Source of the DNA: Sphingomonas yantingensis | Lineage (GTDB): Bacteria; Pseudomonadota; Alphaproteobacteria; Sphingomonadales; Sphingomonadaceae | NCBI RefSeq assembly: GCF_014199325.1 | Contig: NZ_JACIJJ010000001.1 | Location: 558,001 to 622,000 of the forward strand | Direction: 5' to 3' | DNA length: 64,000 bases | Shown: positions 17,307-25,393 of the stretch, in pieces | Layout of the letters: each line of letters starts with the position of its first letter | How positions within the stretch are numbered: the stretch's first letter is position 1 | The notes under the pieces: generated by a model | The model's database searches: none | What the model was told of the DNA's origin: nothing | What the model saw: the letters and a program-made list of their open reading frames with translations, nothing else | Position numbers and translations under genes: made by a program

Positions 17307-18799
17307 GCCCGAAGCGCATCGTCGTCGCCGGGGGCGGCACCGCGGGGTGGATGGCCGCCGCCGCGATCGCGCGGACGATGGGCGGCGCGGCGACCGTGAC
17401 GCTCGTCGAATCCGAAGCGATCGGCACCGTCGGCGTCGGCGAATCCACCATCCCGCCGCTCGTCACCTACAACCGCCTGCTCGGCATCGACGAGGCGGCG
17501 TTCATGCGGGCGACCAACGCCACCTTCAAGCTCGGCATCCTGTTCGACGGGTGGCGCGACGGCCAAGACCGCTATTTCCACAGCTTCGGCGTGACGGGGA
17601 AGGATCACTGGGCCGCCGGCTTCCAGCATTACTGGCTGAGCGGGCTGGAGCGTGGGCAGGACGCCTCGTACGACGATTATTGCCTCGAACTTGTCGCCGC
17701 GTTGCAGGGCCGGTTCGCGCACCTGCCCGACAATTCGCTCAACTATGCCTATCAGCTCGATTCGAACGCTTATGCCCGCTTCCTGCGAGGAATGGCCGAG
17801 GGCGACGGCACGGTCCGCATCGACGGGCGGATCGCCGAGGTCGAGCTGGACGGTGGCACCGGCGACATCGCCGCGCTGGTGCTGGACGGCGGGCGGCGGA
17901 TCGAGGGCGACCTGTTCCTCGACTGCACGGGCTTTCGCGCGCTGCTGATCGAAAAGGCGCTGCACGCCGGCTATGACGACTGGAGCCACTGGCTCCCCTG
18001 CGACAGCGCGATCGCGGTGCAGACCGAGAATGTCGGCCCGCCCGTCCCCTATACGCGCGCGATGGCGCACGATGCGGGGTGGCAGTGGCGCATCCCGCTC
18101 CAGCATCGCACGGGCAACGGCATCGTCTGGTGCAGCCGGTACCTCACTCGCGAGGCGGCGCTCGAACGGCTGCTCGGCAATGTCGAGGGGCGGGTGCTGA
18201 CCGAGCCCAATCATCTGTCGTTCCAGACCGGCGCGCGGCGTAGGCAGTGGCATCGCAACTGCATCGCCATCGGCCTGTCCGGCGGGTTCATGGAACCGCT
18301 CGAATCTACCAGCATTCACCTGATCCAGCGGGCGATCCTGCGGCTGGTGCGGATGCTGCCGCTCGGCCCGGTCAATCCCAGCGACGTGGCCGAGTTCAAC
18401 GACCAGCAGCTCACCGACATGGTCCAGATCCGCGATTTCCTGATCCTCCATTACAAGGCGACCGACCGCCGCGATTCCCCCTTCTGGCGGCAAGCGGCGG
18501 CAATGGACGTGCCGGAGACGCTGGCTCAGAAGATCGCGCTGTTCCGCGAGACGGGCCGCGTGTTCCGCCGGAACGAGGAACTGTTCGCCGAGAATAGCTG
18601 GGTGCAGGTGATGCTGGGGCAGGGGATCGTACCGCAATCCTGGCATCCGATCGCCGCGAAGCTGAGCGACGACGAACTCGCGCGGTTCCTCGGCAGCATC
18701 CGCGAGCAGGTGGCGCGCACCGTCGCGACGCTGCCGAGCCACGCGGCTTATGTTTCACGCTATTGCGGGGCGACCGCGCCCGCCGAAAAGGCCGCCTGA
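17303..18799 (+). CDS. Flavin-dependent tryptophan halogenase family protein 2
   Basis: A 498-residue paralogue of halogenase 1, in the canonical form: GGGTAGW at residue 10, GVGEST, active-site Lys in NATFKLGILF (residue 76), a perfect WQWRIP signature, and FMEPLESTSIH with the catalytic Glu. These are the residues used by PrnA/RebH to bind hypohalous acid as chloramine and activate the substrate. It starts with ATG overlapping the JmjC stop. The reductase that supplies FADH2 is not in the cluster. Halide preference and substrate cannot be read. Confidence 0.87.
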   Translation: MSPKRIVVAGGGTAGWMAAAAIARTMGGAATVTLVESEAIGTVGVGESTIPPLVTYNRLLGIDEAAFMRATNATFKLGILFDGWRDGQDRYFHSFGVTGKDHWAAGFQHYWLSGLERGQDASYDDYCLELVAALQGRFAHLPDNSLNYAYQLDSNAYARFLRGMAEGDGTVRIDGRIAEVELDGGTGDIAALVLDGGRRIEGDLFLDCTGFRALLIEKALHAGYDDWSHWLPCDSAIAVQTENVGPPVPYTRAMAHDAGWQWRIPLQHRTGNGIVWCSRYLTREAALERLLGNVEGRVLTEPNHLSFQTGARRRQWHRNCIAIGLSGGFMEPLESTSIHLIQRAILRLVRMLPLGPVNPSDVAEFNDQQLTDMVQIRDFLILHYKATDRRDSPFWRQAAAMDVPETLAQKIALFRETGRVFRRNEELFAENSWVQVMLGQGIVPQSWHPIAAKLSDDELARFLGSIREQVARTVATLPSHAAYVSRYCGATAPAEKAA

Positions 18800-18804
18800 T
18801 CCCC

Positions 18805-19851
18805 ATGGCCAGACGCCGCCAGGCGGTGACGATCAAGCATGTCGCGGCCGATGCCGGGGTATCGCTCCAGACCGTCAGCCGCGTCATCAACAAGGAAGCC
18901 AGCGTCCGGCCGGAAATGGCCGAGCGCGTGCAGGCGTCGATCGACAAGCTTGGCTACGTCCCCTCGATCGCGGCGCAGCGGATGGGCGGGTCGCGCAGCT
19001 ACCTGATCCTCGCGCTCAACGACCGCGAGCGGACGATCGCCGACTGGCGCGAGCGGCAGGGTACCGACTGGGTCGATCAGATGATGCTGGGCGGCATGGT
19101 GAAGGCGGCCGAGCATGGCTATCGCCTGATCGTCGAGCTGGTCGATACGCACAGCGACCATATCGAGCGCGAGCTGTCGGCGGCGCTGGCGGCGCTTCGC
19201 CCCGACGGCGTCATCCTGACCCCGCCGCATTCGGAAAACCCGCTGATCCTGAAGCTGCTGGAGGCGCAGCATGTCAGCGTCGCGCGGATCGGATCCCTGC
19301 GCGACGGCTACGGCTTTGCCCTCACGATGGACGACGAGCGGGCAGGCCGGCTGGCGACGGCGCATCTGGCCGAACTCGGCCACGCACGCATCGGCTTCAT
19401 CGCCGGACCGGAGGCCTATGAGCTGAGCGGCTGGCGGATCGAGGGCTGGCGCCAGGCGATGGCGGCGGCGGGGCTGGGGACCGAAGGGCTGCTGGCGCGC
19501 GGCGACTTCGGCTACGAATCCGGGCTGGCGGCGACCGGGGCGCTGCTGGATGCGGGCGCGACGGCGATCGTCGCGAGCAACGACCGGATGGCGCTGGCGG
19601 TGCTGGAAGTCGCGCGCACCCGCGGGCTGTCGATACCGGGCGATCTGTCGCTGGTGAGCTTCGACGACACGCCGATCGTCCGCTTCACTCACCCGCCGCT
19701 GACCGCAGTGGTGCAGCCAATCGCCGAAGTGACCGCACGTGCTGTCGAGCGGATCATCGCCGAGCAGGCGGGCGGCGAGTTCGATCCGGCCCCGGAGGTG
19801 GTGCCGGCCAGCCTGACGATCCGCACCTCGACCGCGCCGCCCGGCCAATAA
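18805..19851 (+). CDS. LacI family transcriptional regulator
   Basis: A 348-residue repressor. The helix-turn-helix TIKHVAADAGVSLQTVSRVIN (residues 8-28) contains the usual hinge helix region, and a periplasmic-binding-like sugar domain follows (VILTPPHSENP, ASNDRMALAVLE, SFDDTPIVRFTHPPLTAV). The ATG at 18805 is five bases after the halogenase 2 stop and starts the conserved N-terminus; upstream in-frame ATGs lie inside the halogenase. It most likely controls the MFS/receptor divergent promoter, where three palindromic sites occur. The inducer is probably a sugar. Confidence 0.93.
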   Translation: MARRRQAVTIKHVAADAGVSLQTVSRVINKEASVRPEMAERVQASIDKLGYVPSIAAQRMGGSRSYLILALNDRERTIADWRERQGTDWVDQMMLGGMVKAAEHGYRLIVELVDTHSDHIERELSAALAALRPDGVILTPPHSENPLILKLLEAQHVSVARIGSLRDGYGFALTMDDERAGRLATAHLAELGHARIGFIAGPEAYELSGWRIEGWRQAMAAAGLGTEGLLARGDFGYESGLAATGALLDAGATAIVASNDRMALAVLEVARTRGLSIPGDLSLVSFDDTPIVRFTHPPLTAVVQPIAEVTARAVERIIAEQAGGEFDPAPEVVPASLTIRTSTAPPGQ

Positions 19852-19856
19852 GAAGC

Positions 19857-19876
19857 CCGGCGGTTCGACCCGCCGG
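19857..19876. terminator. Hairpin after lacI
   Basis: CCGGCGG-TTCGAC-CCGCCGG, six bases after the LacI stop. Followed by CCCCCCTT on the plus strand, so a weak terminator for the receptor operon. Confidence 0.5.
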
Positions 19877-19884
19877 CCCCCCTT

Positions 19885-19950
19885 GCACAAAAGAAGATGC
19901 CCGGCGGGGACACCGCCGGGCTAAGGGGTTGCCTGGGAGCTCTAGGCACG
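19885..19950 (-). ncRNA. Candidate small RNA with exposed CUCCC loop
   Basis: On the minus strand a TATAGT -10 (19962-19957) with a weak -35 is followed by two hairpins. The first is TGCCT-AGAGCTCCC-AGGCA (19948-19930). The second is GCCCGGCGG-TGTCC-CCGCCGGGC (19921-19899), followed by ATCTTCTTTT, a proper rho-independent end. The predicted transcript is about 65 nt. A short RNA with a CUCCC loop and terminal hairpin is a recurring alphaproteobacterial sRNA design that targets ribosome binding sites. There is no coding potential. Confidence 0.5.
19899..19921 (-). terminator. Terminator of the candidate sRNA
   Basis: A perfect 9-bp stem GCCCGGCGG/CCGCCGGGC with five-base loop. The U-rich tail (CATCTTCTTTT) is on the minus strand; the plus-strand side reads CTAAGGGG. 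So it serves minus-strand transcripts. Confidence 0.65.
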
Positions 19951-20019
19951 TCCGCAACTATAACACCTATCGGGACGATGGGAATATAGAAGCGGCTCGG
20001 CGGCCTGAAGCTCACCTAA

Positions 20020-20277
20020 TCAAAGCGCGTTGGCGACCCCGTTCTCGAGCGGCGTCGCCGCATTCAGGTCGGCGGCGTTGTCGACCGGGCCGATCGTGTT
20101 GAGATCGCTGGCGTTGAGCGAGGCGTCACCATAATTGCCCGCGTCGAGCGTGTCAGTGGTGTTGAGGTCGTCGGTTTGCTCGACATTGGCGACTTCGCTG
20201 TTGCCCGTGGCGGTCCCGCCGCAGGCGGCGAGCGTCAGCGAGGAAAGGGCGATGGCGGCGAAAACGGTCTTCTTCAT
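20020..20277 (-). CDS. Small lipoprotein of unknown function
   Basis: 85 residues. MKKTVFAAIALSSLTLAACGG is a lipoprotein signal peptide with lipobox LAAC, so Lnt and Lgt would lipidate Cys19. The mature part is acidic, rich in Asn, Asp, Ala and Leu (DLNTTDTLD, DLNAATPLENGVANAL), with loosely repeated D-L-N units. No known domain was recognised. It has its own promoter region (20278-20396) and is not linked to the neighbouring genes. Confidence 0.75.
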   Translation of the reverse strand: MKKTVFAAIALSSLTLAACGGTATGNSEVANVEQTDDLNTTDTLDAGNYGDASLNASDLNTIGPVDNAADLNAATPLENGVANAL

Positions 20278-20396
20278 GGCTTCTCCTTTGCGCCCGCCGG
20301 GCCGGCGACCCCCTTTCGCGAGCAGCGCCGTGTATCGCCGATCGCCTATCTAGTCGATATGACTTGCGTTAAGCGGTGGATAGTCGGGCTTTCCCG

Positions 20397-20636
20397 TCAG
20401 CGCCGCCGTCGCCGCCGCTGATGGATCGCCGCGGCCATGGCCGGGTGCCCGTGCCGCTCGGCGCGCATCAGGATGAGGAGCCGGTTGCCGCTGAGCGCCA
20501 GGATGATGCCCGCAACGGCGGCGGCCATCCATAGCGCGGTCAGCGACGACCCGTCATGGTCGCACAGCCGTCCCAGGCAGCCTGTCGACGCCAGCGCAAG
20601 GCCGGCGATCCGCCAGCGGCGGTCGCGGCGCGTCAT
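20397..20636 (-). CDS. Small membrane protein of unknown function
   Basis: 79 residues starting MTRRDRRWRIAGLALASTG. Two hydrophobic stretches (IAGLALAST and LTALWMAAAVAGIILALSG) suggest one or two membrane helices, and the C-terminus ends in a run of arginines. It starts at an ATGA overlap with the upstream methyltransferase-like gene, which supports translation. Not recognised. Confidence 0.55.
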   Translation of the reverse strand: MTRRDRRWRIAGLALASTGCLGRLCDHDGSSLTALWMAAAVAGIILALSGNRLLILMRAERHGHPAMAAAIHQRRRRRR

Positions 20637-21040
20637 GGCCGGTCCCCGATGATCCGCTCGCCCGCCCCCAGCGAAGCGACGATCGCGCGGTCGTGGCAGA
20701 GGAGGATTTCGGCGGGTGCCTCGACCTCGTCCCGTAATCCCTCGACCGGATCGGCGACGTCGAAGGCGATGCCGATCGCCGGATCGTGCAGCTTCGCCGC
20801 CGCGGCGCGCGCGCGGCCGATCAGCGCGGGGGAGGTGTCGATCCCGCGTCCTTCGATGGCGGTGAAGCCGAGCGCGCGGGCATGGCGCAGCGCCTGGATG
20901 AGGAGCGCGCCCGCGCCGCAATCGGCATCGACGATGCGGACGGCGCGGCGCTTGGCATGGCGCAGGCTGGCCAGCGCCTCGCCGATCGCGGGCCAGCGCG
21001 GGTCGTGGCGCGCGGTCCGGCTGATCGCGGCGGCGGTCAT
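20633..21040 (-). CDS. Small SAM-dependent methyltransferase-like protein
   Basis: 135 residues. VRIVDADCGAGALLIQALRHA is a class I methyltransferase motif I (D-x-x-C-G-x-G), followed by GIDTSPALIGRARAAAAKL, the usual acidic loop after strand 2. The protein is far shorter than a full methyltransferase (about 200 residues or more) and ends soon after motif III, so it may be a truncated or minimal form. It overlaps both neighbours by four bases. Activity is doubtful. Confidence 0.6.
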   Translation of the reverse strand: MTAAAISRTARHDPRWPAIGEALASLRHAKRRAVRIVDADCGAGALLIQALRHARALGFTAIEGRGIDTSPALIGRARAAAAKLHDPAIGIAFDVADPVEGLRDEVEAPAEILLCHDRAIVASLGAGERIIGDRP

Positions 21041-21234
21041 GCCAGCGCCACCAGCGGCTGCGCGGCCATCGCCACGGCGAGGTGATGGATCTCCGCCTCG
21101 TCGCGCGCGAAGCGGATCGCGGCGCGTTCGGTGGTGAAGCGGCCCTCGATGCCGCCGGTACCGTCCTGCACCAGCCAGCGGCCGGCGGCGTCCTGTCCCA
21201 CGAAGATCGTGGGGATGGTGTCGTTCAAGGTCAT
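21037..21234 (-). CDS. Small protein of unknown function
   Basis: 65 residues, MTLNDTIPTIFVGQDAAGRW followed by LVQDGTGGIEGRFTTERAAIRFARDEAEIHH. The pattern (a short beta sheet, then F-x-[ST]-x-x-x-A-x-x-F-A) resembles small DUF2188-like proteins. It heads the three-gene minus-strand operon and overlaps the next gene by four bases. The function is unknown. Confidence 0.6.
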   Translation of the reverse strand: MTLNDTIPTIFVGQDAAGRWLVQDGTGGIEGRFTTERAAIRFARDEAEIHHLAVAMAAQPLVALA

Positions 21235-21257
21235 GGAAAGCGGACCCGTTCGTGAAA

Positions 21258-21273
21258 CGGGCAACGCTGCCCG
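21258..21273 (-). terminator. Weak hairpin after the kdp operon
   Basis: CGGGCA-GCGT-TGCCCG on the minus strand followed by TTTCAC, 75 bases after the kdpE stop. It could end the kdp transcript before the small-gene operon. Confidence 0.4.
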
Positions 21274-21347
21274 CCCATGCGAATTACGGCGCGGCGCATA
21301 GGCTTTCGAGGTCGAAGCGCGGCTATCGCATAGCGCGCGCGTAGCGT

Positions 21348-22028
21348 TCAGGCGTCGGCGCGCAGGCGATATCCGACGCCGAGTTCGTTGGCGATGACGC
21401 TGCCGACGGGCGCGGGCGCCTCGATCTTTTGCCTCAGGTTGCGTACGACGATGCGCAGATACTCGATCCGCGGATCCTCGTCGCCGCTCCACGCCGCGGC
21501 GATCATTCGGTCGTGGGTGACGACGCGGCCGATGTGGCGGGCGAGGACCGCGAGCACGTCGTATTCCTTACGCGTCAGATGCACTTCCTCGCCGCCGCGC
21601 GTCACCAGCCGGCGGTCGAAGTCGATGGCAAGGTCGCCGCGCGTCACCGTGGCGGCGGGGGCGGCGGGCGCGCGGTGGCGCAGCGCGACGCGAAGGCGCG
21701 CGAGCAGTTCCTCGGTATCGAACGGCTTGGTCACATAATCGTCGGCACCGAGGTCGAGCGCCGCCACCTTCTCGTCCGTCGCCTCCCGCGCGGAAACAAC
21801 GAGCAGCACGCCATGCTCGCGCTGGAGGAGAGGGATAAGGCCGAGCCCGTCGCGATCGGGCAGGCCGAGGTCGAGGAGGATCGCGTCCGGGTGCGACGCG
21901 TTCGCCTCCGCGATCGCGCCCGCGCCGTTCACTGCTTCGACCACCGCATAGCCCGCTCGTGCGAGCGTGTTGCGAAGCAGGCGGCGGATCGCGGCGTCGT
22001 CGTCGACGATGAGGACGGTGGCGGGCAT
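21348..22028 (-). CDS. kdpE: KdpE response regulator
   Basis: The OmpR-type response regulator that switches on kdpFABC under potassium limitation. 226 residues: receiver domain with acidic pocket VDDD, phosphoacceptor Asp in LLDLGLPDRDG (about residue 53) and Lys in VTKPF. A winged-helix domain follows, with RLVTRGGEEVHLTRKEYDVLAVL and EYLRIVVRNLRQKIE. The start overlaps the kdpD stop by one base. A direct repeat upstream of torF is a candidate binding site. Confidence 0.95.
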   Translation of the reverse strand: MPATVLIVDDDAAIRRLLRNTLARAGYAVVEAVNGAGAIAEANASHPDAILLDLGLPDRDGLGLIPLLQREHGVLLVVSAREATDEKVAALDLGADDYVTKPFDTEELLARLRVALRHRAPAAPAATVTRGDLAIDFDRRLVTRGGEEVHLTRKEYDVLAVLARHIGRVVTHDRMIAAAWSGDEDPRIEYLRIVVRNLRQKIEAPAPVGSVIANELGVGYRLRADA

Positions 22029-24718
22029 CAGGTCAGCTTCTCCTGCGCCGGCTCGCGCACGATCAGCGCGGCGGGGAAGGTGAGGGTGAAGGCGGCGCCT
22101 TCGCCGTCCGGGCGGTTGGCGGCGGTCACGGCCATGCCCATCGCCTCGGCGAATGCCTTGACGATGGCGAGGCCGAGGCCGGTGCCACCGATCGCGCGGT
22201 CCGACCCCTCGAACCGGCGGAACGTCTCGAACACCTCCCCCTCGCGCCCGGGGGGCAGCCCGGGGCCCTGGTCGAGCACTGACAGCCGCATCTCGCCATA
22301 ATGGTGCCGCCCCTCGACGACGATCTCCGTTCCCGGATCGCCATAGCGCCCGGCATTATCGAGCAGGTTGAGGAGGCAGTGGTGCAGCAGCTGCGGGTCG
22401 GCGCGGACGAGCGGCAGGTCGGGCGGCACGTCGAGCCGGACGGCGTGCCCCTCCAGCGAGCGGCGCGCATCGTGCGCGGCACCCGCGACAGCGTCGGACA
22501 GGTCGACGGGCTCGACCGCCAGCTTCAGCGCGCCCGCCTCCACCCGCGCCATATCGAGCAGGTTGGCGACGAAGCGATTAAGGCGCGCCGCCTCCGCCTT
22601 GATCGTCGCGGCGAGCTGGGGCGTGTCGCCATGGCCCAATTCGTCGGCAGCGGCGATGACGGCGGTCAACGGCGTGCGCAGGTCGTGGCTGACCGAGGAG
22701 AGGAGCGCGGCGCGAAGGCGGTCGCGCGTCCGCACCGCCTCGACATCGCGCATCTCGCTTTCGAGGCGCAGGCGCTCGAGCACTAGCGACGCCTGATCGA
22801 TCAGGCCGGCGAGCAGCGGCAGGCGGTCGGCGCGCACCGGATCGCCCGCGCCCTCGGCAGCGATGCCAAGAACGGCAAGCGTCCGGGTGCCCGCGCGCAG
22901 CGGCTGGAACAGCCAGTCGGAGGCGGTGAGCGTCCCCGATCCGCGCCCCGCGCTTGTGCCGGTGTCGAGCGCCCAGGTCGCGGCGGCCATGTCCATCGTG
23001 TCGAGGCGATAGTCGGGCCGCGTCGCCGCCTGTACCGCCAGCCCGCCGCCGGGGCCGGCGGCGAGCAGCACCACCTGCGCATCGAACAAGCGGCCGACAT
23101 CCTGGCAGATCAGCCGCGCCGCCTCCGCCGGATCGTTGGTCGCCGACAATTGGTGCAGGAATCCTGCCAGCGCGGCGTTGGTCCGCGCGCTGGCGGCGGC
23201 GAGATCGGCCTGAGAGCGGACGCGGGCGGTGAGTTGGCTTGTGGCGATCGCGACGCCCAACAGGACGAAGATCGAAACGATATTTTCGGGATCGCTGACG
23301 GTCAGCGTGCCGGTCGGCGGCAGGAAGAAGAAGTTGTACGCAAGGCTCGACGCCACCCCGGCGAACAGGCCTGTGCGCAGGTTGTAGAGGCTCGCCGCCG
23401 CCATCACCGGCAGCAGATAGAGCAGCGCGACGTTGCCGAGCTCGAGGATGTGGAACAGCGCGGTCGCCAGCGCCGTGACCGCGGCGACCGCGGCAAGGCT
23501 GATCGCATAGCCGACCGGCGAGCCCCATCCCTCGCGCCCCACCGGACGGCGGCGGGCGGCGGGCAGGGGCTGCGCCTCGTTGGGCAGGACGTGAACGGTG
23601 ACGCCCGGCGTCTCTCGCACCAGCCGGTCGACGACCGAGCCGTGCCGCCACTCGAACCAGCGCGATCGGTTCGACTTGCCGACGACCAGCTGCGTCGCGC
23701 GCGCGTCGGTGAGGTACGCCTGGATGCCCGCGACGACGTTCGCGGCGGGTACGGTCGCGACGGCGCCGCCGAGCTGCGTCGCCAGCGTCATCGTCGCGGC
23801 GACGCGCGCGTGTTCGGCATCGCCGAAATGCTGGGTGCGCGGGGTTTCGATGAAGATCGCGGTCCATGGCGCACGAAGGGCGTCGGCGACGCGTTTTGCC
23901 GCGCGGACGAGGCCGTCGGCGCCTGGCTGCTCGCTGACCGCGACGACGATCCGCTCGCCCCCCGCCCAAGTGCCGCCGACGCCGAGGCCGCGGACATGGT
24001 CGAGGATCTGCGCATCCACCGCCTGTGCCGCGCGGCGGAGCGCCAGTTCGCGCAGCGCCGACAGGTTGGATTTGGAAAAGAAATGGCCGAGCGCGCGGGT
24101 TGCTTCCTGCGGCAGATAGACCTTGCCCGCCTTTAGCCGCTCGATCAGCTCGTCGGGGGGAATGTCGACGACCTCGATCTCGGCCATTTCGAGGATGCGG
24201 TCGGGCACCGTCTCGCGCACCCGCACGCGGGTGAAGCTGGCGACGACGTCGTTGAGGCTTTCGACGTGCTGGATGTTGATCGTGGAATAGACGTCAATGC
24301 CGGCGGCCAGCAGTTCCTCGACATCCTGATAGCGTTTGGGATGACGGCTGCCCGGCGCATTGGTGTGCGCGAGTTCGTCGACCAGCGCGAGGCGGGGGGC
24401 GCGGGCGAGAACGGCGTCGAGGTCCATTTCGTGGAGGGTGCGCCCCTCGTACGGGACGGCGCGGCGGGGGACTATCTCCTGCCCGCGCGTCAGCGCTTCG
24501 GTTTCGGCGCGGCCGTGCGTCTCAACCACCGCCACCACGGTATCGACGCCGTCGCGGCGGCGCGCGGCCCCCTCCGACAGCATCTCGAACGTCTTGCCGA
24601 CGCCGGGGGCGGCGCCGAGGAAGATCTTGAGGCGTCCGCGCCCTTCCTGCGCGGCGGCGCGCAGGAGGGCGTCGGGGTCCGGCCGATCGCCGCTGGAGGA
24701 AAAGCCGGATACCGCCAT
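22028..24718 (-). CDS. kdpD: KdpD sensor histidine kinase
   Basis: The membrane sensor of potassium demand, 896 residues. The order is typical: KdpD domain with Walker A GAAPGVGKT and Walker B LALVDELAHTN; a USP-like domain (about 250-370); four membrane helices (about 400-500); a GAF-like region; then HisKA with the phospho-His in SSVSHDLRTPLT; and an ATPase domain with N-box LLNLLDNAGRYG and G-box GTGLGLAIVKA. It overlaps both kdpC and kdpE by one base, so the sensor is made with the pump. Confidence 0.96.
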   Translation of the reverse strand: MAVSGFSSSGDRPDPDALLRAAAQEGRGRLKIFLGAAPGVGKTFEMLSEGAARRRDGVDTVVAVVETHGRAETEALTRGQEIVPRRAVPYEGRTLHEMDLDAVLARAPRLALVDELAHTNAPGSRHPKRYQDVEELLAAGIDVYSTINIQHVESLNDVVASFTRVRVRETVPDRILEMAEIEVVDIPPDELIERLKAGKVYLPQEATRALGHFFSKSNLSALRELALRRAAQAVDAQILDHVRGLGVGGTWAGGERIVVAVSEQPGADGLVRAAKRVADALRAPWTAIFIETPRTQHFGDAEHARVAATMTLATQLGGAVATVPAANVVAGIQAYLTDARATQLVVGKSNRSRWFEWRHGSVVDRLVRETPGVTVHVLPNEAQPLPAARRRPVGREGWGSPVGYAISLAAVAAVTALATALFHILELGNVALLYLLPVMAAASLYNLRTGLFAGVASSLAYNFFFLPPTGTLTVSDPENIVSIFVLLGVAIATSQLTARVRSQADLAAASARTNAALAGFLHQLSATNDPAEAARLICQDVGRLFDAQVVLLAAGPGGGLAVQAATRPDYRLDTMDMAAATWALDTGTSAGRGSGTLTASDWLFQPLRAGTRTLAVLGIAAEGAGDPVRADRLPLLAGLIDQASLVLERLRLESEMRDVEAVRTRDRLRAALLSSVSHDLRTPLTAVIAAADELGHGDTPQLAATIKAEAARLNRFVANLLDMARVEAGALKLAVEPVDLSDAVAGAAHDARRSLEGHAVRLDVPPDLPLVRADPQLLHHCLLNLLDNAGRYGDPGTEIVVEGRHHYGEMRLSVLDQGPGLPPGREGEVFETFRRFEGSDRAIGGTGLGLAIVKAFAEAMGMAVTAANRPDGEGAAFTLTFPAALIVREPAQEKLT

Positions 24719-25290
24719 CAGCGTCCGAGTTGGTCGAGCGCGCGATTGAGTGCAAGTACGTTGACGTGCGGATCGCCGAGCAGCGAGGTTTCGGTGTGCC
24801 TGGCGACCAGCGCGCGCACGGCCGGTTCCGACAGACCGCGCACCTTTGCGATGCGCGGCGCCTGGGTCAGCGCGGCGGCGGGCGACAGGTCGGGGTCGAG
24901 GCCCGAGCCGCTGGCGGTGACGAGGTCGGCAGGCAGCGGCGCGGCGACGCCCGCCGCGCGCTGTGCCGTCACGTCGGCCTTCACCCGGTCGACCAGCGCC
25001 TGGCTTGCGGGGCCGAGGTTTGAACCGGACGAGGCGAGCCCGTCATACCCCTTGCCCGCGGCGGAGGGCCGGGTGCGGAAATAGCGGTCGCTGGCAAACG
25101 CCTGTCCCACCACCGAGGAGCCGATGACGGTGCCCGCCCGATCGCGAATCAGGCTGCCGTTCGCCTGTGTCGGGAAAAGGAGCTGGCCGAGGCCGGTCAT
25201 GGCGAAGGGGTAGGCGATGCCGAGAAGCGCCGCGAACAAGAGCGTCATGACGATCGCGGGGCGAAGGGCGGAGGTGATGTCTTTGTTCAT
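24718..25290 (-). CDS. kdpC: Potassium-transporting ATPase subunit C
   Basis: The single-helix subunit that stabilises the KdpFABC pump and raises ATP affinity of KdpB. 190 residues: N-terminal membrane helix (IVMTLLFAALLGIAYPFAM), then the conserved G-S-x-x-x-G-Q region (VIGSSVVGQAF), YFRTRPSAAGKGYD, and C-terminal VNVLALNRALDQL. It is separated from kdpB by 103 bases containing a pair of hairpin repeats, an unusual gap in an otherwise tight operon. Confidence 0.95.
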   Translation of the reverse strand: MNKDITSALRPAIVMTLLFAALLGIAYPFAMTGLGQLLFPTQANGSLIRDRAGTVIGSSVVGQAFASDRYFRTRPSAAGKGYDGLASSGSNLGPASQALVDRVKADVTAQRAAGVAAPLPADLVTASGSGLDPDLSPAAALTQAPRIAKVRGLSEPAVRALVARHTETSLLGDPHVNVLALNRALDQLGR

Positions 25291-25303
25291 GGCTGTTTCC
25301 CAT

Positions 25304-25329
25304 CGTCACCCCAGCGAACGCTGGGGTCG
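25304..25329. repeat. Dispersed hairpin repeat, family B, copy 1
   Basis: CCCCAGC-GAAC-GCTGGGG inside a CGTCA...TCG frame. It is the inverted partner of the copy at 25359-25384. Both sit between kdpB and kdpC. Confidence 0.8.
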
Positions 25330-25358
25330 GGTGCGGCAAGCGTGTGCTGCGAGGAGAG

Positions 25359-25384
25359 CGACCCCAGCTTTCGCCGGGGTGACG
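25359..25384. repeat. Dispersed hairpin repeat, family B, copy 2 (inverted)
   Basis: On the minus strand CCCCGGC-GAAA-GCTGGGG, with one stem pair changed to G-U relative to the other copies. It lies 9 bases after the kdpB stop. Confidence 0.8.
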
Positions 25385-25393
25385 TGCGGACGG

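Noticed and set aside
14046..18799. The two halogenase genes as one duplicated and frameshifted gene
   Set aside because: Both are full length with complete FAD motifs and are separated by intact sapC and JmjC genes; they are diverged paralogues.
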